From contig NZ_BAABJJ010000008.1 of assembly GCF_039543245.1 (NCBI RefSeq), positions 1 to 64,000 on the forward strand: DNA of 64,000 nucleotides, read 5' to 3'. The stretch comes from Algibacter_G agarivorans (GTDB taxonomy: Bacteria > Bacteroidota > Bacteroidia > Flavobacteriales > Flavobacteriaceae). The notes below the pieces were generated by a model. That model was not told where the DNA came from, did not search any database, and saw only the letters and a list, made by a program, of their open reading frames with translations. The position numbers were made by a program, and so were the translations under genes. Below, piece by piece: positions 35,778 through 45,209 of the stretch (positions are counted from its first letter, which is position 1; each line of letters begins with the position of its first letter).

Positions 35778-37370
35778 TTAACTTAAACTCATTTCTGATT
35801 TTGGTCTTTCATTAAAAAACTTAATAAAACTGGATGGATTTTCAACAATACCACGTTTTGAAACCAGCTTAATATCAATATTTCTTTCTTTCGATTTATA
35901 AAGAAAATCTTCTAGAATTTCGATAATATCATTATCCAAATACCTGGTTTTAAGCAAGTTTATTTCTAAAAAGGTGTCTCTAGGCAAACTGTCTAATTCC
36001 TTTAGAATAGCACCTTTGTTAAAAAACGTTACTTCTTCTGCAAGTGTCATGCTTATTCTATGCTTTCCATTACTTTTATCTTCAATGTGAAGGAAATGAG
36101 AATTTTGGTAGCTTTTTAATAAAATAACAACAATACCAACAGCAAGACCTAAACCTATACCCCAAAGCAAATCAATAAATACGATTCCTAAAACAGTAAC
36201 ATTAAACGGAATCCATTGTTTCCATCCTAAATCATACATTTTCTTAAACAACCCTGGTTTTGCAAGTTTATAACCAACGACAAGTAAAATAGCAGCTAAA
36301 ACTGAAAGCGGAATCATATTCAACAACCTAGGAATTAAAATAACTGAGATTAATAAAAAGAAGCCATGAATAATAGCAGACATTTTAGAGACACCACCAG
36401 ATTGAATATTTGCCGAACTACGTACAATAACTTGGGTTATAGGTAAACCTCCTATCAATCCAGAAAGTATGTTTCCTGTTCCCTGAGCCAATAACTCTCT
36501 ATTAGTTGGAGTTACATTTTTGTGAGGATCTAGTCTATCGGTAGCTTCAACACACAATAGTGTTTCTAAACTTGCTACTAAAGCTATGGTAAAAGCTACA
36601 ATCCATATATCTGGATTTGTTATAGCGCTAAAATTTGGAAAACTAAACTGACCCAAAAAGGATGCAGTATCTTCAGGAACGGGAACACTAACTAAATGAG
36701 ACTGTGATATTGATAAGGCCTCATTTGATTGTGTTACGGCATAAAACACAATTCCAACAACAACTGCTACTAACGGTCCCTGTACTAATTGAAATATTTT
36801 GCCTTTTTTTGATAGAACCTTTTCCCATAGTATTAAAATCCCCAAACCAATAAACCCAATTAAAGCAGAGCCTGGAGTGATAAATTTTAAGGTTTTATAA
36901 AGGTCAGAAAAAGTATTTTCTCCATCAACCTGAAAGAAGGCAAAATCGCCTTCTGGATCTGCATCATATCCAAAAAAGTGAGGTATTTGCTTTAAAATAA
37001 TAATAATACCAATTCCTGTTAGCATACCTTTAATAACAGAAGACGGGAAATAATATCCAATAACCCCAGCTTTTAAAATACCAAACAGAATTTGAATAAT
37101 GCCTCCTAAAACAACGGCAACTAAAAAATTCTCATAGCCTCCTAAGGTACCAATAGCCGTTAATACGATAGCCGCTAAACCAGCTGCAGGACCACTAACT
37201 CCAATTTTAGAGCCACTTAATCCACCAACTACAATTCCTCCAATAATACCTGCAATTAATCCTGAAAAAAGTGGTGCACCACTTGCTAAAGCAATACCTA
37301 AACATAACGGTAATGCGACAAAAAATACGACTATACTCGCTGGCAAGTCATTCTTAATAGTTTTAAACAT
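35778..37370 (-). CDS. SulP-family transporter (second copy)
   Basis: 530-residue SulP carrier beginning LPASIVVFFVALPLCLGIALASGAP, with KIGVSGPAAGLA, GGLPITQVIVRSSANIQSG and a compact C-terminal STAS-like segment of about 100 residues. It lacks the long insert of the other SulP. First gene of SulP-USP-CA. By context it probably imports bicarbonate, although sulfate cannot be excluded from sequence alone. Confidence 0.9.
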   Translation of the reverse strand: MFKTIKNDLPASIVVFFVALPLCLGIALASGAPLFSGLIAGIIGGIVVGGLSGSKIGVSGPAAGLAAIVLTAIGTLGGYENFLVAVVLGGIIQILFGILKAGVIGYYFPSSVIKGMLTGIGIIIILKQIPHFFGYDADPEGDFAFFQVDGENTFSDLYKTLKFITPGSALIGFIGLGILILWEKVLSKKGKIFQLVQGPLVAVVVGIVFYAVTQSNEALSISQSHLVSVPVPEDTASFLGQFSFPNFSAITNPDIWIVAFTIALVASLETLLCVEATDRLDPHKNVTPTNRELLAQGTGNILSGLIGGLPITQVIVRSSANIQSGGVSKMSAIIHGFFLLISVILIPRLLNMIPLSVLAAILLVVGYKLAKPGLFKKMYDLGWKQWIPFNVTVLGIVFIDLLWGIGLGLAVGIVVILLKSYQNSHFLHIEDKSNGKHRISMTLAEEVTFFNKGAILKELDSLPRDTFLEINLLKTRYLDNDIIEILEDFLYKSKERNIDIKLVSKRGIVENPSSFIKFFNERPKSEMSLS

Positions 37371-37452
37371 ATTATAATAATTTTCTACTCTTGGTATATA
37401 AATATCAAAAGTTGTTAAAATGAATTCGACTTAAAAGTCTATAAACCGGAAA

Positions 37453-37755
37453 TTATAATATGTTACACTCTGGGGGTGGGGAAATTAAATTTAAGTGAGG
37501 TTTAGGATAATTTTTAAAATAGTATCCTAAATTATTTTCAACTTCTGAAGAAGCAAAATCTAAATCTGAATTATTTAATTCTAAAAACAAAAGTTCTATT
37601 TCTTTGTTTTTTTCACTTGCTTTTTCTTCTTCTTCAGAAGACGCATAGAAAGCAGAAACATCAACAGAATCGTCTACCAAAAAAATAATTGTTGGTGCCG
37701 TTAAAAACAACAAAAACAATGAAGATAATAATATAGAAACAATTCTCCTTGACAT
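37453..37755 (-). CDS. Small single-span or secreted protein of unknown function
   Basis: 100 residues. A hydrophobic signal or anchor (MSRRIVSILLSSLFLLFLTA) is followed by an acidic, helical stretch (SSEEEEKASEKNKEIELLFL) and a Pro-rich tail (SPPPECNIL). The frame has normal composition and a well-formed start, so it is likely real. It lies 82 bases upstream of the SulP-USP-CA genes on the same strand and may be their leader gene. A single Cys near the C-terminus is notable. Confidence 0.6.
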   Translation of the reverse strand: MSRRIVSILLSSLFLLFLTAPTIIFLVDDSVDVSAFYASSEEEEKASEKNKEIELLFLELNNSDLDFASSEVENNLGYYFKNYPKPHLNLISPPPECNIL

Positions 37756-37801
37756 GTATTTAAAATTAAAAAAGCAAATATAGCGTTTTGTTAAAGAATA
37801 A

Positions 37802-38560
37802 TCAAAAATCCTTCAACAATTTAATGTCATCTGAAACGACCCAACCTGTTTTTCCATCAGAAAGTTTTATTTTTTTCCAATCGTTATACGCTTCAACAAC
37901 CTGAACTTTAGTCCCTTCATGTAATCTAAAAGATTCTTCACTTCTAGTATTAGGGTCGCTTTTTACTTTGCTTTCCTGAGCAAACACAATGGCAGGGTTA
38001 TCTTTTTTATCTAAATTATACTTATGAAACGCAAAGGCTAGAGTTATACAAACGAATACTAATGCTGTTAAACTACCAATAAATGCCATGCGTTTATTTA
38101 TAGTTGAGTACGTAAAATAATAGATTAAAAATAAAATAACAAAACAGAATACCAAACCAACGGAGGCTATTGCCCAATCATCAAAAGACATTTTATTTGT
38201 TGTACTTTTTAATAGTTTAGAAAATCCTGCATCTGGAATAACATCTATAGCATCAATAGTCATGTTTTTAGCAAAAGCCGCATTGTTTATTATATCAGTA
38301 TCATCTGGAGCTAATTGTAATGCCTTTTCATAATAATAAATACTAGGTGCAATATTATTTAGCTTGTAATTGGCATTAGCTAAATTGAAATATAGATCTG
38401 CAGAATGGTTTCCACTTTCTAAAATAGCACTATAATTATCTATAGCTTCGGCATATTTACCATCATTATAAAGGGCATTTGCTTTTTCAAACAAAGCTTC
38501 GTTTTGTGCAAAACCCAAAAAGCTAAATAATAATGATAGTATGTAAAAAGTCTTTTTCAT
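37802..38560 (-). CDS. batE: BatE: TPR and SH3-domain membrane protein
   Basis: Last gene of the Bat (Bacteroides aerotolerance) operon. The ATG at 38560 (MKKTFYILSLLFSFLGFAQ) gives a signal peptide and follows the BatD stop by one base. Residues about 25-110 contain two or three TPR units (ALYNDGKYAEAIDNYSAIL, YFNLANANYKLNNIAPSIYY), then two membrane helices (about 130-190), then a bacterial SH3 domain (LHEGTKVQVVEAYNDWKKI). It probably scaffolds the Bat complex in the inner membrane facing the periplasm. Confidence 0.88.
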   Translation of the reverse strand: MKKTFYILSLLFSFLGFAQNEALFEKANALYNDGKYAEAIDNYSAILESGNHSADLYFNLANANYKLNNIAPSIYYYEKALQLAPDDTDIINNAAFAKNMTIDAIDVIPDAGFSKLLKSTTNKMSFDDWAIASVGLVFCFVILFLIYYFTYSTINKRMAFIGSLTALVFVCITLAFAFHKYNLDKKDNPAIVFAQESKVKSDPNTRSEESFRLHEGTKVQVVEAYNDWKKIKLSDGKTGWVVSDDIKLLKDF

Positions 38561-38561
38561 C

Positions 38562-40337
38562 TTAACGTGCTTGTTTATCAATTAAAGAAATTGTTTTTGC
38601 AGCTTTTCCATAATCTTCTTGCATGGTTGCAATATCAATAGGCGTATAGCGCGCCAGTTCACAGTTTTCTAAAATGCCGCCAAAACTCTTAATAACTTCA
38701 TCATCTACTTGTTTTTCTTTTAGCAAACTATTGATTTTATCTTTACTTAAATCATTGGTTTCTATATGTAATTTTGCTTTTAAATAATTATGTAATGCTT
38801 TCTCAAGGGCAATATAAAACGCTTCTTTTTTACCCAAAGATTTTTTGGCATGGCTCAAATATTTTCTGGCTAATTTATCTGCCTTTCTGATTCTGTTGCC
38901 ATAAACATCAGCATCTCTACTTGCCTTTTTCTTTCTGATAGCAATAGCCAATGGAATTGCTAAAAAGGGCAATAACAACAAGTTCCAAAATAAATTGGTT
39001 TTAAAGAAATAGTTTGGCTTGATAGTTGAAAATTCTGTTTTTGTTTTAATAAAAGCAAACTGGTCACTATTCAAAACTACTGCTTGTTTATTATTATTTG
39101 AAACGGTACTTCCTTCATTAGCATTTGTGCTATTTGAAGGTCCATTTAAAACATTAATCACAATTTCATCAGAAGATAAGCGCTTATATGTTGCTGTTTT
39201 TAAATCGAAATATGAAAAGGAAATGCTAGGTATCGGGTATTTTCCTTTATACTGAGGCACCACCGTATAACTATCTGAAATACTACCTTTCATGCCCGAT
39301 AAATTAGTGTTTACATCCTCTTTATGTTCTGGCTCATAAACCTCTAAAGAACTTGGCAATGATATTTTAGGAAGCTTAAAGAGCTTTAAGTTTCCGTTTC
39401 CTCTTGCGCTTACTTTTAGCTGTAAAGATTCCGAAGCGTCTAACTCTGTTTTTGAAGCCACCACATCAAAACTAAAATCACCAACAGCACCAGTAAAATC
39501 GACTGGTTTACCAGCTTCGGGTAAAGGTTTTACTTGTATTGATTTATTTCCTGCTGAAACCGTTTTGTTAACACGGGTCATTAAAAGACTTCCAAAAATA
39601 TCACGTCTTTTGGAAGGCACGCGCAATGCTATGTTTAAGCTTAATGGCTCTATATTTAATTTGCCTGTTTTTTGAGGATATAATACTGCTTTTCGTAATA
39701 CTAAATAGCGATAATCTTCGCCATTATAAGTACCGTTTTGAACCTTCTGCCCTTGTGTGTTTATGGCTTGGCTCCAAAAATCATTGTAGCGAGGGCTATC
39801 GATTTCATTCCAATTATCAACTGCTATTTTAGGCGATACATATAATTTGTAAACCACCGTAATTGCTTCGTTTAAATAAGGATTTGATTTTGAAACCTCA
39901 GCGACTAAATGAATGTTTTCTGAGGCTAAATAAGTGGGATCATTCGGGTCTTTAGGAATATCAACAGCTCCGGTAACTATAACTTTTACAGGTGTTGTTT
40001 TAAAGTTTTCTCCTTTAATTGTTATGGTTGCTTGCGAAATGGTGAAGTTCCCTCGCTGTTTTGGTGCTAAAAAGTAACTGTATGTTTTTTTATAAGAACG
40101 CACCCCATTAATCCATGAATTACTAACCGATTGATTTGGTCCGCCAACAACCGTAAAGCCCGAAAAACTTGGCGGATTAAAATTATCTCCATCTTGGTTC
40201 ATTTCAAAATCAACACGTAAACGTTCGTTAACCCCTAGCTTTTGCTTGCTTACTTTGGCTTCAAATTTTACTTGCGCAGAAACGATACTTGTAGTAAGTA
40301 TGAATAGTAATATGGTTATGTGTTTTATTAAGTTCAT
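38562..40337 (-). CDS. batD: BatD: oxygen-tolerance protein
   Basis: 591 residues with signal peptide (ITILLFILTTSIVSAQ). Several periplasmic Ig-like BatD domains follow, beginning VKFEAKVSKQKLGVNERLRVDFEM. A membrane helix at about residues 445-465 (FWNLLLLPFLAIPLAIAI) separates these from a helical cytoplasmic tail rich in Lys. Typical of BatD, thought to act with BatA/B/C/E in oxidative-stress tolerance. Its stop is nearly joined to batE. Confidence 0.9.
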   Translation of the reverse strand: MNLIKHITILLFILTTSIVSAQVKFEAKVSKQKLGVNERLRVDFEMNQDGDNFNPPSFSGFTVVGGPNQSVSNSWINGVRSYKKTYSYFLAPKQRGNFTISQATITIKGENFKTTPVKVIVTGAVDIPKDPNDPTYLASENIHLVAEVSKSNPYLNEAITVVYKLYVSPKIAVDNWNEIDSPRYNDFWSQAINTQGQKVQNGTYNGEDYRYLVLRKAVLYPQKTGKLNIEPLSLNIALRVPSKRRDIFGSLLMTRVNKTVSAGNKSIQVKPLPEAGKPVDFTGAVGDFSFDVVASKTELDASESLQLKVSARGNGNLKLFKLPKISLPSSLEVYEPEHKEDVNTNLSGMKGSISDSYTVVPQYKGKYPIPSISFSYFDLKTATYKRLSSDEIVINVLNGPSNSTNANEGSTVSNNNKQAVVLNSDQFAFIKTKTEFSTIKPNYFFKTNLFWNLLLLPFLAIPLAIAIRKKKASRDADVYGNRIRKADKLARKYLSHAKKSLGKKEAFYIALEKALHNYLKAKLHIETNDLSKDKINSLLKEKQVDDEVIKSFGGILENCELARYTPIDIATMQEDYGKAAKTISLIDKQAR

Positions 40338-40414
40338 TATATATTTTAGATTTACGATTTACGATTGCAGTATTAGTTAAATCAACATTCGTAAGTCGTC
40401 TATCGTAATTCGTT

Positions 40415-41260
40415 TTACCAGTCCTTATCAGTCTTTATTTTTACGCCTTTTTGTTTTTCAGCATTCATTTTTTCTTGAACTTTCTGTTCTTGATTATTCA
40501 TGGCTTCTAACAAACTCTTTATTTGTTGTGGAGACAGTTGCCCGGGTTGAGGCTTAGGTTTTTGTTCTTCTTTCTTTTTTTCATCATCTCCTTTATCCTT
40601 TTTTTCATCTTTAGGTTTACCCTCATCCTCCTTTTTCTCGTCTTCGTCTCCCTTATCTTTTTTATCCTCTTTATCGTCTCCTTCTTGATCTTTATTATCT
40701 TGATTCTCCTTTTTGTCTTCGTTTTCTTTCTGATCTTTATTATCCTTATCCTCGTCCTTTTTATCTTTATCGTCTTTATTCTCCTCTTGCTGTTTATCTT
40801 CTTGCTCTTTCTGTTTTTTCTTAGCTACGGCCAAATTATAACGTGTTTCTTCATCAGTAGGGTCGTTTCTTAAAGCATTTTTATAAGCTTCAACGGCTTC
40901 TTTATATTTTTCATTTTTCATTAAAATATTACCAATATTATGAAATGCTTTATGCTTTTCTACTTTTGAAGTAGCCCTTTCCGCAGCTTGTTGATGCCTA
41001 TATAAAGCCTCTTCATAATTTCCTTTTTCGTAATAGGAATTCCCTAAATTGTAAGCCCCTGTAACACTAGAAGGCTGTTCTGAAATAGCTTTTCTATATG
41101 CCATTTCTGCGGAGATAAAATCGTCTCCTTTCGCTAAAGCATTTCCTTGGTAAACATAATTATTAGCTTTCTTTAAAGCCTGCAGTTGTGCCTTATCTTC
41201 TTCTTGGGCAAAAGAGATTGAAGTAACACACGCCAATAAGATTAATAATATATGCTTCAT
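40415..41260 (-). CDS. batC: BatC-like TPR protein with charged low-complexity tail
   Basis: 281 residues: signal peptide (MKHILLILLACVTSISFAQ), three TPR units (about 28-150, ending ALRNDPTDEETRYNLAVAK), then about 90 residues made almost entirely of K, E, D, Q and N (151-245). The final PGQLSPQQIKSLLEAMNNQE motif is the conserved C-terminal feature of this BatC/VWA-associated family. The low-complexity tail is probably an extended periplasmic linker. Confidence 0.88.
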   Translation of the reverse strand: MKHILLILLACVTSISFAQEEDKAQLQALKKANNYVYQGNALAKGDDFISAEMAYRKAISEQPSSVTGAYNLGNSYYEKGNYEEALYRHQQAAERATSKVEKHKAFHNIGNILMKNEKYKEAVEAYKNALRNDPTDEETRYNLAVAKKKQKEQEDKQQEENKDDKDKKDEDKDNKDQKENEDKKENQDNKDQEGDDKEDKKDKGDEDEKKEDEGKPKDEKKDKGDDEKKKEEQKPKPQPGQLSPQQIKSLLEAMNNQEQKVQEKMNAEKQKGVKIKTDKDW

Positions 41261-41348
41261 TTTTTTATTTTTAAGGTATAAAACCTTGTGTTTTTTGTTC
41301 GTTAAAAAATTTATAAAATTGTTAATTACTTCAATTTATGAGATTTCC

Positions 41349-41366
41349 TCCCGATAATTATCGGAA
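41349..41366. repeat. CCCGATAATTATCGG palindrome between batB and batC
   Basis: TCCCGATAATTATCGGAA, a one-mismatch variant of the palindrome seen in nadD and at 28521. It lies in the 115-base gap between batB and batC. Confidence 0.6.
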
Positions 41367-41375
41367 TCGCGGAAA

Positions 41376-42413
41376 CTAAAGGTTTTCATTAAATAAATTC
41401 AATTTTTTCAACCATGCTGTTTTTCGTTCTAACAAGAAAACATCTAATAGCAAAAAGAAAATACCAAAACCTAAAAACCATTGAAACTGGTCCTTAAATT
41501 CCGCAAATTGTTTTGCTTCAAATTCTGTTTTATCCATTCCGCTTAAAATCTCGCGGATATTTGCGACTACATCCTTTGTGTTTTTTCCATTAATGTATGC
41601 GCCGTTAGCTTGGTTAGCAATATTTTGAAGCGTTTCTTCATTTAACCGCGTGATAACGGTTTCGCCTTGATTATCTTTTTTATAGTTTAAAACAATCCCA
41701 TTTCGCTTTTCTGGAATAGGACCGCCTTTTACATCTCCAACGCCTATAGTAAAAATCCTAATACCTTCTTTATGAGCTTCTTCTGCTATAGCGGCGGCTT
41801 CTTGACTATGGTCTTCGCCATCTGAAATAATAATAAGTACTCTATTTGTTTGCTCTTCATCATCAAAATAAGTTTTAGCCAATTTAATAGCTTCGTTTAT
41901 TGCTGTTCCTTGTGATGATAGCATATCGGTATTCATGCTTTGCAAAAACATTTTAGCCGATGCATAATCTGTTGTTATTGGCAATTGCGGAAATGCTTTT
42001 CCTGCATAAGCGATAATACCAACACGGTCACTAGCCAAATTATTAATGATTTGTGTAACGAGTTGTTTTGATTTCTCTAATCGGTTAGGTGCAATATCTT
42101 CGGCTAGCATACTTTTAGAAACATCGACGGCAAAAACAATATCTACCCCCTCGCGTTTAACAGTTTCTAATTTTGTACCAATTTTCGGGTTTACCAGAGC
42201 AATCGTTAAGCACAAAAAAGCCAAGCTTAAAACAATAATTTTTAGAACTGCTTTGAATATAGACCTATTTGGGCTTAACCTTTTTAGCAATTTTTTATCT
42301 GCAAATTTGTTCTGTGCTCTATATCTCCAAAATTGAAGCAGCAAAAAAAGCAGGATTATTACTGGAATAATTGCCAATGCCCAAAACCATATTTTTTCTT
42401 CTAATTGATACAT
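41376..42413 (-). CDS. batB: BatB: VWA-domain membrane protein
   Basis: 345 residues. A membrane helix near residues 10-27, a second near 55-75 and a C-terminal helix near 310-328 flank a von Willebrand A domain. The MIDAS motif is intact (DIVFAVDVSKSMLAEDIAPN, and the later TDYASAKMF and SDGEDHSQ positions). Partner of BatA; the two VWA proteins probably form a hetero-oligomer remodelled by the MoxR ATPase. Confidence 0.92.
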   Translation of the reverse strand: MYQLEEKIWFWALAIIPVIILLFLLLQFWRYRAQNKFADKKLLKRLSPNRSIFKAVLKIIVLSLAFLCLTIALVNPKIGTKLETVKREGVDIVFAVDVSKSMLAEDIAPNRLEKSKQLVTQIINNLASDRVGIIAYAGKAFPQLPITTDYASAKMFLQSMNTDMLSSQGTAINEAIKLAKTYFDDEEQTNRVLIIISDGEDHSQEAAAIAEEAHKEGIRIFTIGVGDVKGGPIPEKRNGIVLNYKKDNQGETVITRLNEETLQNIANQANGAYINGKNTKDVVANIREILSGMDKTEFEAKQFAEFKDQFQWFLGFGIFFLLLDVFLLERKTAWLKKLNLFNENL

Positions 42414-42519
42414 TTTTTAGTCTTCAGTAAACAGTCTTCATTTGGCAGTTTGCCATCGATGTCCTGTATATCTTTAAATTTAAGATTTCCGCTTCCGCGG
42501 AAAAGAAAAAAAGCAACAC

Positions 42520-43524
42520 TTATACAAAACTCCTAAATACTGTAAAGCGTAATAATAATTCTAAAAGCAATAATAACCCTGCCAAAATGACTAACGAGCG
42601 ATATTTTTCTTCGTAATTATAAAACTTAAATTCTTCTATTTCTGTTTTTTCTAGTTTATTAATTTCATCGTAAATCTCTTCAAGTTTCTTGTTGTTTGTT
42701 GCTCTAAAATATTTACCACCGGTAACTTCGGCTATTTCTTTAAGTAAGGCTTCATCAATCTCGACTTGTATACGTCCGTATTGAAAATTACCATTTGGCA
42801 AAATCGCAACAGGAGATAGTGCCATCCCGTTAGTTCCCAAACCAATAGTATACGTTTTGATACCGTATTCAACAGCCAATTCACTCGCTATTTTTGGATC
42901 TATAAAACCTGAGTTATTTACGCCATCAGTCAATAAAATAATAACCTTACTTGTGGCTTTACTATCTTTTAATCTATTAACCGATGTTGCTAAGCCCATA
43001 CCAATAGCGGTACCGCCTTCAATTATTGTATTGTACTTAATGCTCTTAAGCGACCTTAACACTATAGATTTATCGCTTGTAATAGGTGTTTTAGTATAGC
43101 TTTCTCCTGCATATTCTACTAGACCTATTCTATCATTTGGTCTGCCTTTTATAAATTCTGCAGCTACTTTTTTTAAGGCTTCTAACCTATTTGGCGATAA
43201 ATCTTTAGCTAACATACTAGCTGAAACATCTATGGCCATGACTATATCTATACCTCGTGTGGTTTTCGTTTTAGTAGACACATCAACAGATTGCGGTCTC
43301 GCTAAAGCTGTTATAAGTATTGCTAGCGCTACTAACCGCAAAGCAAATAAAAGATGTTTTAATTTTGGCAACCAAGAATTGGTAACTTTAAAGCCTTTTA
43401 AACTTGATATTTTAAGTTCTGCTGTTTGTTTTTTGTGTTTAAAAACATACCAAAGTACCGCTACAGGAAGCGCCAACAGCAACCAGAAAAACCCTATATT
43501 TAAAAATTCTATGCCCTCAAACAT
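42520..43524 (-). CDS. batA: BatA: VWA-domain membrane protein
   Basis: 334 residues, paralogous to BatB. Helices at about 8-26, 58-78 and 308-326. The VWA domain has the MIDAS DIVMAIDVSASMLAKDLSPN, the GGTAIGMGLATS Thr and the LTDGVNNSGFIDP Asp. Its ATG shares one base with the stop of the upstream DUF4381-like gene, so it is translationally coupled. batB follows 106 bases later after a repeat-bearing gap. Confidence 0.92.
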   Translation of the reverse strand: MFEGIEFLNIGFFWLLLALPVAVLWYVFKHKKQTAELKISSLKGFKVTNSWLPKLKHLLFALRLVALAILITALARPQSVDVSTKTKTTRGIDIVMAIDVSASMLAKDLSPNRLEALKKVAAEFIKGRPNDRIGLVEYAGESYTKTPITSDKSIVLRSLKSIKYNTIIEGGTAIGMGLATSVNRLKDSKATSKVIILLTDGVNNSGFIDPKIASELAVEYGIKTYTIGLGTNGMALSPVAILPNGNFQYGRIQVEIDEALLKEIAEVTGGKYFRATNNKKLEEIYDEINKLEKTEIEEFKFYNYEEKYRSLVILAGLLLLLELLLRFTVFRSFV

Positions 43525-45173
43525 TATTCTTCTACTTCTTTAAGTTCAACTGAATTTAGAATGCGTTCTGTCATTTTTTCGGCGTAAACATCATATTCTT
43601 TATAAGCTACCAGCACTTGCTGTATTACATTTTCGGATGTAAAGCCCAAAATAACATAATTGCTTTTTTGAAATTTATCAGTATTTGGAACTGGTATTTC
43701 CATAGTGCCATACACTTTCAATCCTTCCGCGCCGTTTGGTGTGGTAAACTCATCTGTTTTTGTTATTATGTTTTGAGCCCCAACAGATTCAAACATTTTT
43801 AAACTTCCATCTATAGCTTGTTTAATATCTATTTTATTATCCCCAAGATTTTTTAATCTGGTTGTAGCCGCCGTAATTTGAAACTGACCAATTAGGCTTC
43901 CGTATTCAAATTGCGTTAAGTCTATTTGCTGAGCCATTTCTTCTGGTAACTCAGGCGTTGTTCTTTTTAAAACCTTTGGTGTTGTAATCGTTATTGGTGG
44001 AAATCCGTATGCGCTGGTAACCCATTCGCCTTCTAGAAGTTCTTTACTATCATGACCAATAACCGTATCTTTCACATAATCAAAGCCATATTTTATTGAA
44101 AAACCAACAACAGCTGCTGTAATTAAAAATAAGCTTAAAAGAACTGTAATAATTATTTTGTTCCGCTTCTTTTTACGGGCTTGTTCTTCTCTATATTTTT
44201 GATCTAAAAGCTTTTCTTCTTCGGTAGGTTCTGGCAATGCCTCTTTTACGTGATCTATCTCTAAATCAATAGTATCTCTATCAATTTTTGCGAGTTCAAT
44301 ATCTGGAGCAGACTTTGCGAATTTCACTAAATCGGCACGTTTTAAAATGCTTTCTAGGTTTTTAATATCGTCTTTACTTAAATCTACTTGATTGCCGTCT
44401 TTAAGCAAATTAAGTCGGTGGATTAATTCGTCTGTAGTACTCTCTAAAGCATGATCATATACTTTTTCATCAAGATATTTTCTGATGATGAATGTCAGAT
44501 CCGAATAATAATCTTTTAAATTTTCATGTTCTAAATAATGACTTTCATCTAGCTTTTTTAATGCTAATTTAGCTCTATCATAAGGTGGTAACAAAGCAAT
44601 TTGTTCTTCTTCCGTCAACGGCTTTTTTCGCCAAATAAACCAATATATTAAAGCCCCTATAGCACCAATAATTAACAGTGCGTATAATACATATTTCCAC
44701 CAATTGCTTCCTGTTTTTTTAACTGCGATAATGGGTTTGATATCATAAAGTCCTTTTGTAGTATCTACCACAATATCGTTGACTTCAACTTGTAATGAAT
44801 CTGTAAAAAAAGTTCTATCTCCAATAATAATTTTTTGCCTTGGGATGGTATATGAACCCGAATCAAACTGTATTAAACCATATCGTCTTATCAGGTTATA
44901 TTTATCCTTATTTTTTGTAGTATCAATTTGATATGCTTCTATCATTTCCAAAGGCGAAAAGGTTTGCCCTTCTGGGAACACAACTAGCTTTGTGGTATCT
45001 GCTTCAACTTTTATTTCGTAAGTAATCTGTTCTCCAATTTTTATAGAATTGGTTTCTACAGATGATGTTACTTGAGAAAATGAAGCTAAAGACGATAGAC
45101 AAAAGAGTATAGAGAAAAAGACCGATAACTGGTGACTGAAGACTGAAGACTGAAGACTGTATCTTGTTTTCAT
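43524..45173 (-). CDS. Bat-operon membrane protein (DUF4381/BatD-like)
   Basis: From the ATG at 45173 the product is 549 residues. A signal peptide, an Ig-like domain (SVETNSIKIGEQITYEIKVE), a helix at about 160-185, a cytoplasmic helical DUF4381-like segment (EEQIALLPPYDRAKLALKKL), a second helix at about 340-360, and a periplasmic C-terminal domain. The signal peptide has an unusual n-region, SLQSSVFSHQLSV, encoded by a CAGTCTTCAGTCTTCAGTC tandem repeat. It belongs to the moxR-DUF58-batA group by position and domain type. Confidence 0.82.
   Translation of the reverse strand: MKTRYSLQSSVFSHQLSVFFSILFCLSSLASFSQVTSSVETNSIKIGEQITYEIKVEADTTKLVVFPEGQTFSPLEMIEAYQIDTTKNKDKYNLIRRYGLIQFDSGSYTIPRQKIIIGDRTFFTDSLQVEVNDIVVDTTKGLYDIKPIIAVKKTGSNWWKYVLYALLIIGAIGALIYWFIWRKKPLTEEEQIALLPPYDRAKLALKKLDESHYLEHENLKDYYSDLTFIIRKYLDEKVYDHALESTTDELIHRLNLLKDGNQVDLSKDDIKNLESILKRADLVKFAKSAPDIELAKIDRDTIDLEIDHVKEALPEPTEEEKLLDQKYREEQARKKKRNKIIITVLLSLFLITAAVVGFSIKYGFDYVKDTVIGHDSKELLEGEWVTSAYGFPPITITTPKVLKRTTPELPEEMAQQIDLTQFEYGSLIGQFQITAATTRLKNLGDNKIDIKQAIDGSLKMFESVGAQNIITKTDEFTTPNGAEGLKVYGTMEIPVPNTDKFQKSNYVILGFTSENVIQQVLVAYKEYDVYAEKMTERILNSVELKEVEE
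45136..45168. repeat. CTGAAGACTGAAGACTGAAGACTG tandem at a gene start
   Basis: Three-plus units of an 8-base GACTGAA-type repeat, ending in ACTGGTGACTGAAG-like bases. It is read in frame as part of a signal peptide. A related CAGTCTTCA tract lies at 42421-42442 between batB and batA. Confidence 0.7.
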
Positions 45174-45209
45174 AAATCGTAATTCGTTAATCATAAATCG
45201 TTAATCTTT

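Noticed and set aside
40523..40873. 116-residue hydrophobic plus-strand frame
   Set aside because: It is the antisense of the Lys/Glu-rich BatC linker; the I/L/F/V composition is a by-product.
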